A DNA stretch of 64,000 bases from Bacillota bacterium (lineage in GTDB: Bacteria; Bacillota; Bacilli; Desulfuribacillales; Desulfuribacillaceae): contig JAEWFW010000016.1 in NCBI GenBank assembly GCA_023388635.1, positions 124,001-188,000 on the forward strand, read 5' to 3'. The position numbers and the translations under genes were made by a program. The notes below the pieces were generated by a model, which searched no databases, was not told the DNA's origin, and worked only from the letters and a program-made list of their open reading frames with translations. Below, piece after piece: positions 16,985 to 25,162 of the stretch. The first letter of the stretch is position 1. Every line of letters starts with the position of its first letter.

Positions 16985-17815
16985 TCAATTGCTGCGGAGC
17001 CGTTTATAGCCGATACTAATTAATAAAATCCCGACCGACATTAGGACAATCGTACCGCCGGTCGCCCAATTCAAATAATAGGCGAGAAATATTCCGCATA
17101 CGATGGCTATTTGCGCAAATAAAATCGCATACAAGAACGTCTGCTTAAAGCTCTTGGATATTTGCAAGCTGGCTGCTACAGGTAATGTGATCAACGATGA
17201 AATCAACATCGTGCCCACTACGCGCATCCCCACTGCAATTACAAGAGCTATTAATATTGTAAACACCAGATTTAACCGCTTCACCGGAATTCCTGATAAA
17301 ACTGCTCCTTCTTCATCAAACGTCAAATACAACATTTCCTTATGTAACACGACAATCGCGAGCAAAACAATCAGCGTAACTGCAGCAATCAAGATCACAT
17401 CGCTGCTGCTCACCGCAATGACACTGCCAAACAGATATCCGAATAAGTCAGAATTAAATCCGTCTGCCAAACTGATCAATACAACACCAAGACCTATACC
17501 GGCGGCAAGCATAATCGGAATCGCCAATTCCTGATAATGACGGTACACTTTACGAAATTGCTCTATCAGCATCGCGCCAACGACCGACATTGTCATTCCC
17601 GTCACTACCGGGTTGACGGCAAGCATCGGATTCCATTTGTTCCACAGCATCCCCGCAGCAATTCCCGTCAAAGTAATATGCGACAACGCATCAGCAATCA
17701 GCGATAGTCTTCGTAAAACGAGAAAGACGCCAATCGCTGGTGCGACAATCCCCACGAGAATACCGGCAATAAACGCACGTTGCATGAAACCGTAATTTAG
17801 CAATACTTCTAACAT
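16985..17815 (-). CDS. znuB: Zinc/manganese ABC transporter permease (ZnuB family)
   Basis: Membrane permease (276 aa) of the ABC-3 family with about eight hydrophobic segments. The characteristic stretches are AFIAGILVGIVAPAIGVFLVLRR-like at the N-terminus, SLIADALSHITLTGIAAG (coupling helix) and VGTMLISSLITLPVA near the C-terminus. Its start overlaps the ATPase gene by seven bases. With the neighbouring ATPase and His-rich binding lipoprotein it forms a complete metal importer, most likely for zinc. Confidence 0.92.
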   Translation of the reverse strand: MLEVLLNYGFMQRAFIAGILVGIVAPAIGVFLVLRRLSLIADALSHITLTGIAAGMLWNKWNPMLAVNPVVTGMTMSVVGAMLIEQFRKVYRHYQELAIPIMLAAGIGLGVVLISLADGFNSDLFGYLFGSVIAVSSSDVILIAAVTLIVLLAIVVLHKEMLYLTFDEEGAVLSGIPVKRLNLVFTILIALVIAVGMRVVGTMLISSLITLPVAASLQISKSFKQTFLYAILFAQIAIVCGIFLAYYLNWATGGTIVLMSVGILLISIGYKRLRSN

Positions 17816-18585
17816 GATTGACCACCTGCACTTAACGGCACGGCGTTTCTGTACATTGCACCCATAATTTCATCTTGCTGCTGCAAAAATCCGTGTTTTG
17901 ATCCGTAATAGAAGACTTTATGTTTAATACACAGAATTTGATTGACCCGATGCAGTACAGCATCCATATCATGACTGACCAAGAGAATCGTCTTTCCATA
18001 GTCACTATGCAGTGTCTCCAATAATTGATAGAAAATCTCCACAGAATTGCAATCGACCCCTACCGTAGGCTCATCAAATACCATGACATCCGGCTCCGCA
18101 ACCATCGCTTTGGCAATGAGCACTCGTTGCTGCTGACCGCCTGACAGCTTGCCAATCAGTTGATTTTCCCAACCTTGCATACCTACTAAAGCGAGCATCT
18201 GCAATATTTTAGCGCGATCATCACCAGTTATCCAAGAGAACATTCCTTTCTTCCCTGTCAGCCCCATCGACACAACCTCATATACGGTCGCCGGGAATCC
18301 CGCATTAAAATTGGCGGCTTTTTGCGAAATATACCCGATTCGGTTCCAATCGTGAAAAGCACTTACAGGCACCCCAAACCATTCGACTTGACCCCTTTGC
18401 GGTTTTAGCAATCCGAGAATCGATTTTAATAATGTCGTTTTCCCCGATCCGTTTGGACCGATGATCCCCAAAAAGCCCCCTTGTAAAACTTGAAAATCAA
18501 TGTCATCAAGTACAATTTTGTCTTCATAGGCAAATGTCAGATTTTTAACTTCCAGAACACCTTGTCTGCTGCGATCTTCATCCAT
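17809..18585 (-). CDS. znuC: Zinc/manganese ABC transporter ATPase (ZnuC family)
   Basis: ATP-binding subunit (258 aa). It has Walker A GPNGSGKTTL (about residue 41), Q-loop GYISQ, signature LSGGQQQRVLIAKAM, Walker B VMVFDEPTVGVD and the switch His in LLVSHDMDAV. It lies ten bases after the binding-protein gene and overlaps the permease gene. It powers the metal importer. Confidence 0.93.
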   Translation of the reverse strand: MDEDRSRQGVLEVKNLTFAYEDKIVLDDIDFQVLQGGFLGIIGPNGSGKTTLLKSILGLLKPQRGQVEWFGVPVSAFHDWNRIGYISQKAANFNAGFPATVYEVVSMGLTGKKGMFSWITGDDRAKILQMLALVGMQGWENQLIGKLSGGQQQRVLIAKAMVAEPDVMVFDEPTVGVDCNSVEIFYQLLETLHSDYGKTILLVSHDMDAVLHRVNQILCIKHKVFYYGSKHGFLQQQDEIMGAMYRNAVPLSAGGQSC

Positions 18586-18595
18586 AATTTTTATC

Positions 18596-19663
18596 CTACT
18601 TTCCCAAACCCCGCATCAAATTATCTAAATTTTCATACATGATACTGGTGTATGTCGCTTGCTTTTGCAAATCTTCCGCTGTCACATTTTCCAACGGATG
18701 CAGCACTAATACCTCTGCGCCTGTCTCTTTGGCAACTACATCTGCAACCTTATTGCTGACCGATGTCTCGAAAAAGACATATTTGTTGTCACTTTGCTGC
18801 AAATAATCAATGATTTGCTGAAGTTCTTGATTACTCGGTTCACTTCCCGGGTGAATACCGGATATGGCTATTTGCTCAAGCTGGTAGCGCTCAGCGAGAT
18901 ACGCATATCCGCTATGAGAAACGACAAACGATCTGTTCGATACATCACGCAATTGGTCGGCAAATGCCTGATCGAGCTGTAGCAATTCTGTTTTCAATGC
19001 ATTGAAATTTTCTGTAAAATAAGGTTCTTGCTCCGGTCGCAATTCAATCAGTGTATCACGAACTTTCTCCGCTTGCATGAGCGCCAATTGCGGGTTCAGC
19101 CATACATGAGGATCAGCCGGTCCATGATCGTGATGGTGATCATGTTCATATCCAAAAAAGCCGAGAACGCTATACCATATCCCAACAATTCCCGTGTGCT
19201 CATGGTCATGCTCTTCTTCCTCTTCCGCATTTTCCAAAAGTGGCAGCCCGTCTGTTGCGTTGACAACTTTTAATGGCTGCTCATTTCCCAATGACTGCAA
19301 AACTTTATCAATCCAAAGTTCAAAACCAGCTCCGTTATAAATGAGCATATCGGCTTTTGCCAATTCCATCGTCTGCTTCGCCGTCGGTTCGAAATCGTGA
19401 GCATCTGCGCCGGCAGGCAAAATATTAAATACTGCCACTTCGTCTCCACCTATATAGCGCGTAAAATCATACAGGGAAAAAATCGATGTGATGGCGATTA
19501 ATTTCCCATCTTGCCGCGCATGATTAACAGCTTGACTGTCGACCGAATAGGAAAGATTGTCTTTCGCCGTCGGGTCATTTGCGGTACACCCCGCTAACCA
19601 TCCTGCTAACATTGCACCAACTAAAAGAAACACTACAATATAGCGTGAACGCCACTTGAACAT
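18596..19663 (-). CDS. znuA: Zinc-binding lipoprotein (ZnuA/AdcA family)
   Basis: Cluster A-I metal-binding lipoprotein (355 aa). The signal peptide ends in WLAGC. The predicted metal-ligand histidines are in DAHDFEPTAKQ, DPHVWLNPQ and VSHSGYAYLAERY, with a C-terminal acidic ligand region. A loop of about 45 residues between the first two sites is rich in Asp, Glu and His (EEEEEHDHEH, then EHDHHHDHG). Such His-rich loops favour zinc over manganese in this family. It has a good promoter and a possible Zur-like operator directly upstream. Confidence 0.93.
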   Translation of the reverse strand: MFKWRSRYIVVFLLVGAMLAGWLAGCTANDPTAKDNLSYSVDSQAVNHARQDGKLIAITSIFSLYDFTRYIGGDEVAVFNILPAGADAHDFEPTAKQTMELAKADMLIYNGAGFELWIDKVLQSLGNEQPLKVVNATDGLPLLENAEEEEEHDHEHTGIVGIWYSVLGFFGYEHDHHHDHGPADPHVWLNPQLALMQAEKVRDTLIELRPEQEPYFTENFNALKTELLQLDQAFADQLRDVSNRSFVVSHSGYAYLAERYQLEQIAISGIHPGSEPSNQELQQIIDYLQQSDNKYVFFETSVSNKVADVVAKETGAEVLVLHPLENVTAEDLQKQATYTSIMYENLDNLMRGLGK

Positions 19664-19682
19664 CTAAATCCCCCACAACAAC

Positions 19683-19704
19683 ATAATCATTCTCGTCTCA
19701 TTAT
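19683..19704 (-). promoter_or_regulatory. Possible Zur/Fur-family operator at znuA
   Basis: An imperfect palindrome with ATAAT and ATTAT ends contains GAATGATTA, similar to the TAATNATTA core of Zur/PerR sites, and overlaps the -10 box. Assigned by position and resemblance only. Confidence 0.35.
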
Positions 19705-19728
19705 AGTAAATTCACCACTATATGTAAA
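19700..19728 (-). promoter_or_regulatory. Promoter of znuACB
   Basis: TTTACA (19723-19728) and TATAAT (19700-19705) on the minus strand with a 17-base spacer, about 40 bases before the znuA start. Confidence 0.7.
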
Positions 19729-19817
19729 CAAAACTGATAGTAACTTTCAATTGTACAGAGCATGACCCCAACAAGCGATTACTAGCACTCCTTTGATTTG
19801 GACGTGTATAGCAAAAA

Positions 19818-19846
19818 GAAACGACCTCGATGACCGAGATCGTTTC
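19818..19846 (-). terminator. Intrinsic terminator after nrfHA
   Basis: A 12-13 bp stem (GAAACGATCTCGG with CGAGGTCGTTTC) is followed by TTTTTGC on the minus strand, 40 bases past the nrfA stop. Confidence 0.85.
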
Positions 19847-19885
19847 CTCGCTATAAGTAATAGATTGTCTTATACCATCAATCAA

Positions 19886-21430
19886 TTAACGTATTTTCTC
19901 TGTTCCTTCCCACATTAACTCAGCTTCCGGTAATACAGGCAGATATTTCAGCCACTTATGGGAATCTAAATGCTCTTGGCTTTGTTGCAATTTACGGCTG
20001 TGCTCAAGAATCGGTGGAACGATTTCTTTGATATCGCCGCTGATTTGCTCAGAAATAGCGTAGTTCGTCGCTTTTTTGGCAGCTTCTTGTGCTTTGGCAC
20101 TTGCTTGTTGTGATAATGCCAATGTTTCTAGAGCCTTCGCAGGATTATGGAACCCTACGCTGTTTTCCGCCGACACATAATCCCAATACAATTGACCTTC
20201 ACGCACATACTCTCTAGCTTCCGCTAGCAACTGATCGTAATCTGCGTGTTTTTCTCCTTCAAACTCTGCAGCAAGGCGGATTGCTTCATGGGCACGGACT
20301 GATTCGTCCTGAGCGATCATCAGCTGATCCCATGTCTTCTGCTGGGTATATTCTACCCTTTCCTTTGCCCAGCCGGCATCTTTGTCACCGTGACATTGCA
20401 GACACGATTGCTCCACAGATTTCAACGGTGATGTCCAATGGTGCGAAGAAATCTTTTTCTTACCGTCCGTACGAACATACGGCATATGGCAATCAGCACA
20501 GGTTACCCCGGCAGCACCGTGAGGACCGTCGATCCATGTCTCAAATTCCGGATGCTGCATTTTTACCATTTTCGCGCCGGATACCGCATGGGTCCAATCC
20601 GCATATTGACCGCTAATGCCGTCTTTTTCCGGATTGGTGTCTTTATAGAATTCATAAATATCTGTCGCATGATAGCCATTATCCCAAGGGAAATGCGGCT
20701 TTGATACTACACCATGATCTTTCGATTCGAAATAATACTCAACATGACATTGCGCACATACATAGGAACGCATATCATTTTTAGAAGCCGTTCGCCAATC
20801 AATGCCTTGACGTTGCAGTGCTTCGTCTAATGGAACACTTGTGATGACAAGTTCCATTGACTGTGGATCATGACATGTAGCGCAACCGATCGAATGCATT
20901 CCCGGTTCCTGCTCGATACGGAAATCGTTGAAATTCATCGACCAGAAATCGTCGCCGTATTCCTCGACATATGCTGGCATCGCCGATGTCTTACATGTCA
21001 GACACGCTGCTGGTAAACCGGACTTCTCGTCATATCGGTTTAAGCGGTCAATATGCAGTAAATCATCAATTGCATATGTATGTCCGCGGGCATTTTTGTA
21101 TTCGTACATAAACGGATACCCTAACCATAAGTTCTTTAAGTACGGCTGTGCATGCTTGTAGCCTTTCGGCAATGGATTAACCTCATCGTTCTTATCATAT
21201 GCAACATTACCGCCATACTCCGTCATCGCTTCTTCATCATTTCTTTGAAAGCTATCCCAATGATTTGGGAAAACTTCGGCGAACGCCAAGCTGCTGTATT
21301 CATCAGCCGCTAACCCTGTATTGTACACCGGCATTGCCGTTGTCGATACGTCTTTCGAACAGCCGATTGCGACAAAGAGTGCCGTGACAGCTACCAAAGA
21401 AAAGACTATCAATAATCTTTTTTTACTCAC
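19886..21430 (-). CDS. nrfA: Ammonia-forming cytochrome c nitrite reductase
   Basis: Pentahaem enzyme reducing nitrite to ammonium with six electrons. The active-site haem motif CLTCK and four CxxCH motifs (CATCH, CAQCH, CADCH, CLQCH) are all present. The 514-aa protein begins with a lipoprotein-type signal peptide (VAIGC), suggesting a lipid anchor outside the cytoplasmic membrane, as in several Gram-positive NrfA proteins. The start overlaps the nrfH stop by eight bases. NrfH would deliver electrons from menaquinol. It is closely similar to the second copy at 29.8-31.4 kb. Confidence 0.95.
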   Translation of the reverse strand: MSKKRLLIVFSLVAVTALFVAIGCSKDVSTTAMPVYNTGLAADEYSSLAFAEVFPNHWDSFQRNDEEAMTEYGGNVAYDKNDEVNPLPKGYKHAQPYLKNLWLGYPFMYEYKNARGHTYAIDDLLHIDRLNRYDEKSGLPAACLTCKTSAMPAYVEEYGDDFWSMNFNDFRIEQEPGMHSIGCATCHDPQSMELVITSVPLDEALQRQGIDWRTASKNDMRSYVCAQCHVEYYFESKDHGVVSKPHFPWDNGYHATDIYEFYKDTNPEKDGISGQYADWTHAVSGAKMVKMQHPEFETWIDGPHGAAGVTCADCHMPYVRTDGKKKISSHHWTSPLKSVEQSCLQCHGDKDAGWAKERVEYTQQKTWDQLMIAQDESVRAHEAIRLAAEFEGEKHADYDQLLAEAREYVREGQLYWDYVSAENSVGFHNPAKALETLALSQQASAKAQEAAKKATNYAISEQISGDIKEIVPPILEHSRKLQQSQEHLDSHKWLKYLPVLPEAELMWEGTEKIR

Positions 21431-21902
21431 CTGCTACCATCCTTTCTGAAATTGGTTTTTGACTGAAATGAGGCACTGTACGGTGACAATCAAAGCAGTA
21501 CTGTTTGCTGTCCGTCGCTACGTTCATATTCGTCATTTCGTGGCATCTCTGGCAATTCTCATTGATCGCCGCTTTCGTTCTATCCGTTGCTTTAATCACG
21601 TCGTCAATGTCGCCAAAGGTATTCATGTACACATCTTTAGCACCTGAATACGCTTTAAATGGCATTTTCGACAAGAAATCGTGCGGAGCATGGCATTCAT
21701 TACAAGATAAATTTGCATGTGTTGACATTTGATGAGTGCGTGCAACTTCATTCATTACGTGGCAATTTCCGCAGAATTCCGGTGAATCTGTCACTTTCAA
21801 TGACACTGCCGTTCCCGTATACAAAACAAGCACCGCCAGCAATACAAAAAACATAATCGCCCATCTGTTAGCACCTTGCAGCGTTTCTTTGATTTTACCC
21901 AC
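21423..21902 (-). CDS. nrfH: Tetrahaem quinol dehydrogenase NrfH
   Basis: NapC/NirT-family membrane cytochrome that oxidises menaquinol and passes electrons to NrfA. It has one N-terminal membrane helix (IMFFVLLAVLVLYTGTAVSL) and four haem motifs: CGNCH, CNECH, CQRCH and CFDCH. The first reads CGNCHVM, with the Met that ligates haem 1 in NrfH. The favoured start is GTG 21902 (MGKIKETLQGANRW) with AGGAG eight bases upstream, giving 159 aa, the normal size. A longer frame to 21998 would cover the palindromic operator. Confidence 0.93.
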   Translation of the reverse strand: MGKIKETLQGANRWAIMFFVLLAVLVLYTGTAVSLKVTDSPEFCGNCHVMNEVARTHQMSTHANLSCNECHAPHDFLSKMPFKAYSGAKDVYMNTFGDIDDVIKATDRTKAAINENCQRCHEMTNMNVATDSKQYCFDCHRTVPHFSQKPISERMVAGE

Positions 21903-21983
21903 CAGTTTCACTCCTTTCTCGTATATTTCATCCTCTTTACAGAGGACTTTATGTATAGCATATGGATATCCCAATTTTATGTC

Positions 21984-21999
21984 TGTGATTGCCGTCACA
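21984..21999. promoter_or_regulatory. Perfect CRP/FNR-superfamily site upstream of nrfHA
   Basis: TGTGATTGCCGTCACA is an exact TGTGA-N6-TCACA palindrome, the classic CRP-family target and like the operator reported for HcpR regulators of nitrite/NO genes. It lies about 45 bases upstream of a possible start point set by an extended -10 (TGCTATACA, minus strand, near 21952-21960). Confidence 0.7.
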
Positions 22000-22073
22000 A
22001 AAAACTTATTTCTTTCAAATTTTCGTCAATAATTTGTCACAATTACTATTTGTATCGTTTCAATATACAAAAA

Positions 22074-22116
22074 TAGAGCTACTATAAAACGAATACCTCG
22101 CTTTACAATAGCTCTA
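22074..22116 (-). terminator. Long-stem intrinsic terminator after porB
   Basis: TAGAGCTA and TAGCTCTA start a stem that extends with wobble pairs to about 19 bp, followed by TTTTTG on the minus strand. It closes the metN-to-porB operon and isolates nrfHA. Confidence 0.85.
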
Positions 22117-22173
22117 GACCTCTTATCTGCCGAATTGCCTGCCCCATAAAATTCCATCGGAATCAATTTTACT

Positions 22174-23076
22174 TTATTTCTTTGCTACATTCCAATTGCG
22201 GTTGATCTTCTCCCACACTTGATCGCGCCACTCGACAATATTTGCCAAGTCTGCTTCTTTCAGATGCTTAAATCGTCCCTGCTTTTTCAAATACGCTTCG
22301 ACAGAGGAAAACTCCTTCGGCTTTCTATTTAGCGTAAACTCGCCTTTCTCATATTCAGCCAAATACCACAACCCGCTATCGACTACTTCACGTCCCAAAT
22401 CGACCGCCGCGTCAGTTGCGCAGCCCCACCCGGTCGGGCACGGCGCGTATACATGGATATATGATGTTCCGTCAACTTCGCTAGCCTTTTTGACTTTATC
22501 CATATAGTCCTGCAAGTAGCCGGTGCTGGCAGTCGCCGCATAGGCTATCCCGTGGGCGGCGACAATTTCAAACATGTTTTTCTTCGTCGTCACCGTTCCG
22601 ATGCCATGCTCTCCGGCAGGTGTCGTCGTCGTGCTCGCACCGTATGGTGTCAGTCCGCTCTTTTGCACCCCTGTATTCATGTACGCTTCGTTGTCATAGC
22701 AGATATATATCAGCTTCTCATTGCGGTCAATCGCGCCCGATAATGCCTGCAATCCGATATCTGCCGTTCCTCCGTCGCCGGCAAAGGCGACTGCGTGAAA
22801 ATCTTTGACACCCAATGCCCTCGCACCCGCCGCGACACCTGATAACATCGATGCCGTTCCCGCGAACGTCGAGATCATCGCATTATTGAAAAATGCCATC
22901 TGCGGATAGATAAAGCCCACCGCCGACATACATCCCGCAGGCAAAACCGTATAGGTTCGCTTACCCAAAACTTTCAAAGCCAGCCGAACAGCCAAGCTCC
23001 CGCCACAGCCAGGGCATGCTTTATGTCCGTAGAAAAATTCCTGATCGGTAATCGTTTTCGGCGTCACTCTACTCAT
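22174..23076 (-). CDS. porB: 2-oxoacid:ferredoxin oxidoreductase, beta subunit
   Basis: Thiamine-diphosphate-binding subunit (about 300 aa) of a four-subunit 2-oxoacid:ferredoxin oxidoreductase, which makes acyl-CoA, CO2 and reduced ferredoxin. It shows CPGCGGSLAVRLALK at the N-terminus, the diphosphate/Mg motif GDGGTADIGLQALSGAIDRN, and YDNEAYMNTGVQ. ATG 23076 overlaps the alpha-subunit stop by eight bases and is served by GGTGGTG; frames further upstream lie in the alpha gene. Sequence alone does not separate pyruvate from branched-chain or aryl 2-oxoacid enzymes. Confidence 0.92.
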   Translation of the reverse strand: MSRVTPKTITDQEFFYGHKACPGCGGSLAVRLALKVLGKRTYTVLPAGCMSAVGFIYPQMAFFNNAMISTFAGTASMLSGVAAGARALGVKDFHAVAFAGDGGTADIGLQALSGAIDRNEKLIYICYDNEAYMNTGVQKSGLTPYGASTTTTPAGEHGIGTVTTKKNMFEIVAAHGIAYAATASTGYLQDYMDKVKKASEVDGTSYIHVYAPCPTGWGCATDAAVDLGREVVDSGLWYLAEYEKGEFTLNRKPKEFSSVEAYLKKQGRFKHLKEADLANIVEWRDQVWEKINRNWNVAKK

Positions 23077-24304
23077 CGTCATCACCACCCACTTCACAAA
23101 TCGCTCCGGTTTCGACCTGCAAATTGATAAAGTGCACGAACTCCACAGCTTCTCCGTTCTGCCTTTTTTCGTATTCGCTCTCCAGTAAATCAAACATCGT
23201 CACGATATCATTTTTAGAAATATCGCGACCACCTAAGCCCGCTACGAAATTCAGCATTACTGGTGCTTTGCCGGTTTTCACGATCGCCGAATTGACGTTA
23301 GTATATACTGTTCCTTCATACCCGAAGGATATATTCTTTTCCAGGACGCCGATTGCCTTACCATGGGCGACGGCAGCCGATAATTCCTGCTCAGGGAACG
23401 GGCGTAAAAACCGCAATTTACACAGACCGACTTTTCTCCCTTGCCCGCGCAATTCATCGACGACCATGCGTGCTGTGCCTGTGATACTTCCCAATGTCAC
23501 TAAAATATATTCCGCATCTGCACAGCAATATTGCTCCAGCATTCCGCCGTAAGAACGTCCAAATTGCTCGGCAAACGCCCTATCGACTTCTGCAATCACT
23601 TCCTTAGCACGCAAAGCCGCCTGATGTTGTTGATATTTAAACTCCATATTATTCGCCGGCGATGAGCTGAACGCTATATTCTTCGGTGCGGCGAAATCGA
23701 ATGCGTATGGCGTAGCATAGTCAGGCAAAAACGCCTTTACCGCCTCTACTTCCGGCACCTCGACCAGTTCATACGTATGCGTCAACACAAATCCATCCAA
23801 ATTCACCATGATCGGTGTCAACACGCGCGAATCTTCGGCTATGGCGAATGCCTGAATGATCATATCGAGACTTTCCTGGGCATCCTCTACATACACCTGC
23901 AACCACCCGGAATCGAGCAATGAGAGAGAGTCACGCTGGTCTCCATAGATACTCCATGGCAATGCCACAGAGCGGTTGGCATTCATCATGACGATTGGAA
24001 ATCTGCCGCCGCTGGCATAGTGCAAGCATTCCGCCATATACAATAATCCCTGGGATGAAGTGGCGGTAAACGTCCTTGCCCCTACTGCACTGGCACCCAT
24101 TGCCGCTGACAAGGCGGAGTGCTCCGACTCCACTTGCATGAACTCCGTGGCTAGGCTGCCATCTTCAACCATCTCCGACAGCCGCTCGACAACAACGGTC
24201 TGGGGCGTGATCGGATATGCCGCGATAAAATGAGGTGATGCTAAACGAACACCTAAAGCGACCGCTTCGTTTCCAGAAACAAATACATTATGCTTTTTGC
24301 TCAC
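23069..24304 (-). CDS. porA: 2-oxoacid:ferredoxin oxidoreductase, alpha subunit
   Basis: Alpha subunit (about 411 aa) forming the pyrimidine-binding half of the ThDP site. Motifs include SGNEAVALGVRLASPHFIAA with YPITPQT, EFMQVESEHSALSAAMGAS and ATSSQGLLYMAECLHYAS. It also has the domain II signature LVTLGSITGTARM. GTG 24304 is favoured since GAGGGGG lies six bases upstream; ATG 24310 would overlap that box. It overlaps the delta gene by 17 bases. Confidence 0.93.
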   Translation of the reverse strand: MSKKHNVFVSGNEAVALGVRLASPHFIAAYPITPQTVVVERLSEMVEDGSLATEFMQVESEHSALSAAMGASAVGARTFTATSSQGLLYMAECLHYASGGRFPIVMMNANRSVALPWSIYGDQRDSLSLLDSGWLQVYVEDAQESLDMIIQAFAIAEDSRVLTPIMVNLDGFVLTHTYELVEVPEVEAVKAFLPDYATPYAFDFAAPKNIAFSSSPANNMEFKYQQHQAALRAKEVIAEVDRAFAEQFGRSYGGMLEQYCCADAEYILVTLGSITGTARMVVDELRGQGRKVGLCKLRFLRPFPEQELSAAVAHGKAIGVLEKNISFGYEGTVYTNVNSAIVKTGKAPVMLNFVAGLGGRDISKNDIVTMFDLLESEYEKRQNGEAVEFVHFINLQVETGAICEVGGDDDE

Positions 24305-24608
24305 TGTCATCCCCCTCTTTCACCATTTGAATGGCACTGAATTTACATTCCTTCGCACAAATCCCGCACCCCTTACAAAATCGTTCATCAATTTCCAAAT
24401 GACGGTCATCCGTTTTGAATATGACTCCCTCAGGACAGGCAATATAACAGCGCAGACACATCGTGCAGCGTTCTTGATCCAAAATCGGTTTGAATACGCG
24501 CCAATCGGCGTTTTCAGACACGAGAAAGCCTGCTTGAAAACACGGTCCGCACGGAATGTCGTCGATATGTCGTGGACGAACCTGTGGTTTAACTTCTGGA
24601 CGCTTCAT
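24288..24608 (-). CDS. porD: 2-oxoacid:ferredoxin oxidoreductase, delta (ferredoxin) subunit
   Basis: Two-[4Fe-4S] ferredoxin subunit (106 aa) passing electrons to soluble ferredoxin. Cluster motifs are CTMCLRCYIACP and CKGCGICAKECK. An N-terminal CGPCFQAG stretch and basic residues precede them, as in PorD proteins. ATG 24608 follows GAGGTG and overlaps the end of the gamma gene by 20 bases. Confidence 0.92.
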   Translation of the reverse strand: MKRPEVKPQVRPRHIDDIPCGPCFQAGFLVSENADWRVFKPILDQERCTMCLRCYIACPEGVIFKTDDRHLEIDERFCKGCGICAKECKFSAIQMVKEGDDSEQKA

Positions 24609-25161
24609 CGGCTTCACCTCGCATATCCCTGTATGACCTTTTGACAAGTTCGATATTCTTTTCTACCAACGCCGGTTTCATTTCGTGCTTTATGCCTTTA
24701 ACTACAGCGTCTAACGGCATAATGTCTACATGCCCGATTAACGCCCCGAGCATCGCTGTATTGGTAATCGGTCGTCCCAAAACAGCCAATGCCGCTGCCG
24801 TAGCGTCAAACGTCACTACTGATCGAGAGCCTTCGACCGATCTGGCAACAAACGCTTCAGCGTTCTTTTCACTGTTAATAAATATTTTCCCGCTGTCTTT
24901 CAAATCATTCAGCATCGATAGGCTAAATAATGTTTGATCCAGTACAACAATATAATCACAGCTTGTAATTTCACTTCGATCATGTATTTTTGTATCGCTG
25001 ATTTTCGTAAATGCCAGCACAGGAGCCCCCCGGCGTTCCGGTCCGAAACTCGGGAATGCCATTGCGTACTTGTCGGCATACAGAGCTGCCGACAACCCAA
25101 GAATTCTCGCCGCGGTAAACGCTCCTTGGCCGCCACGACCATGCCACCGTATCTCAATCAT
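24589..25161 (-). CDS. porG: 2-oxoacid:ferredoxin oxidoreductase, gamma subunit
   Basis: Gamma subunit (190 aa) with the family opening EIRWHGRGGQGAFTAARILG, SFGPERRGAPVLAF and a C-terminal GALIGHVDIMPLDAV, covering the CoA-binding domain. ATG 25161 follows GGGGG and lies two bases after the aminotransferase stop, so the genes are coupled. Gene order gamma-delta-alpha-beta is usual for four-subunit enzymes. Confidence 0.92.
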   Translation of the reverse strand: MIEIRWHGRGGQGAFTAARILGLSAALYADKYAMAFPSFGPERRGAPVLAFTKISDTKIHDRSEITSCDYIVVLDQTLFSLSMLNDLKDSGKIFINSEKNAEAFVARSVEGSRSVVTFDATAAALAVLGRPITNTAMLGALIGHVDIMPLDAVVKGIKHEMKPALVEKNIELVKRSYRDMRGEADEASRS

Positions 25162-25162
25162 C

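Noticed and set aside
19376..19405. GGTTCGAAATC-like sequence, considered as a tRNA T-arm
   Set aside because: No acceptor or anticodon stem around it; it is within znuA coding sequence.
22030..22045. TTGTCACAA word upstream of nrfHA as a second CRP-type site
   Set aside because: It has only one half-site, with no TGTGA partner at the right spacing.
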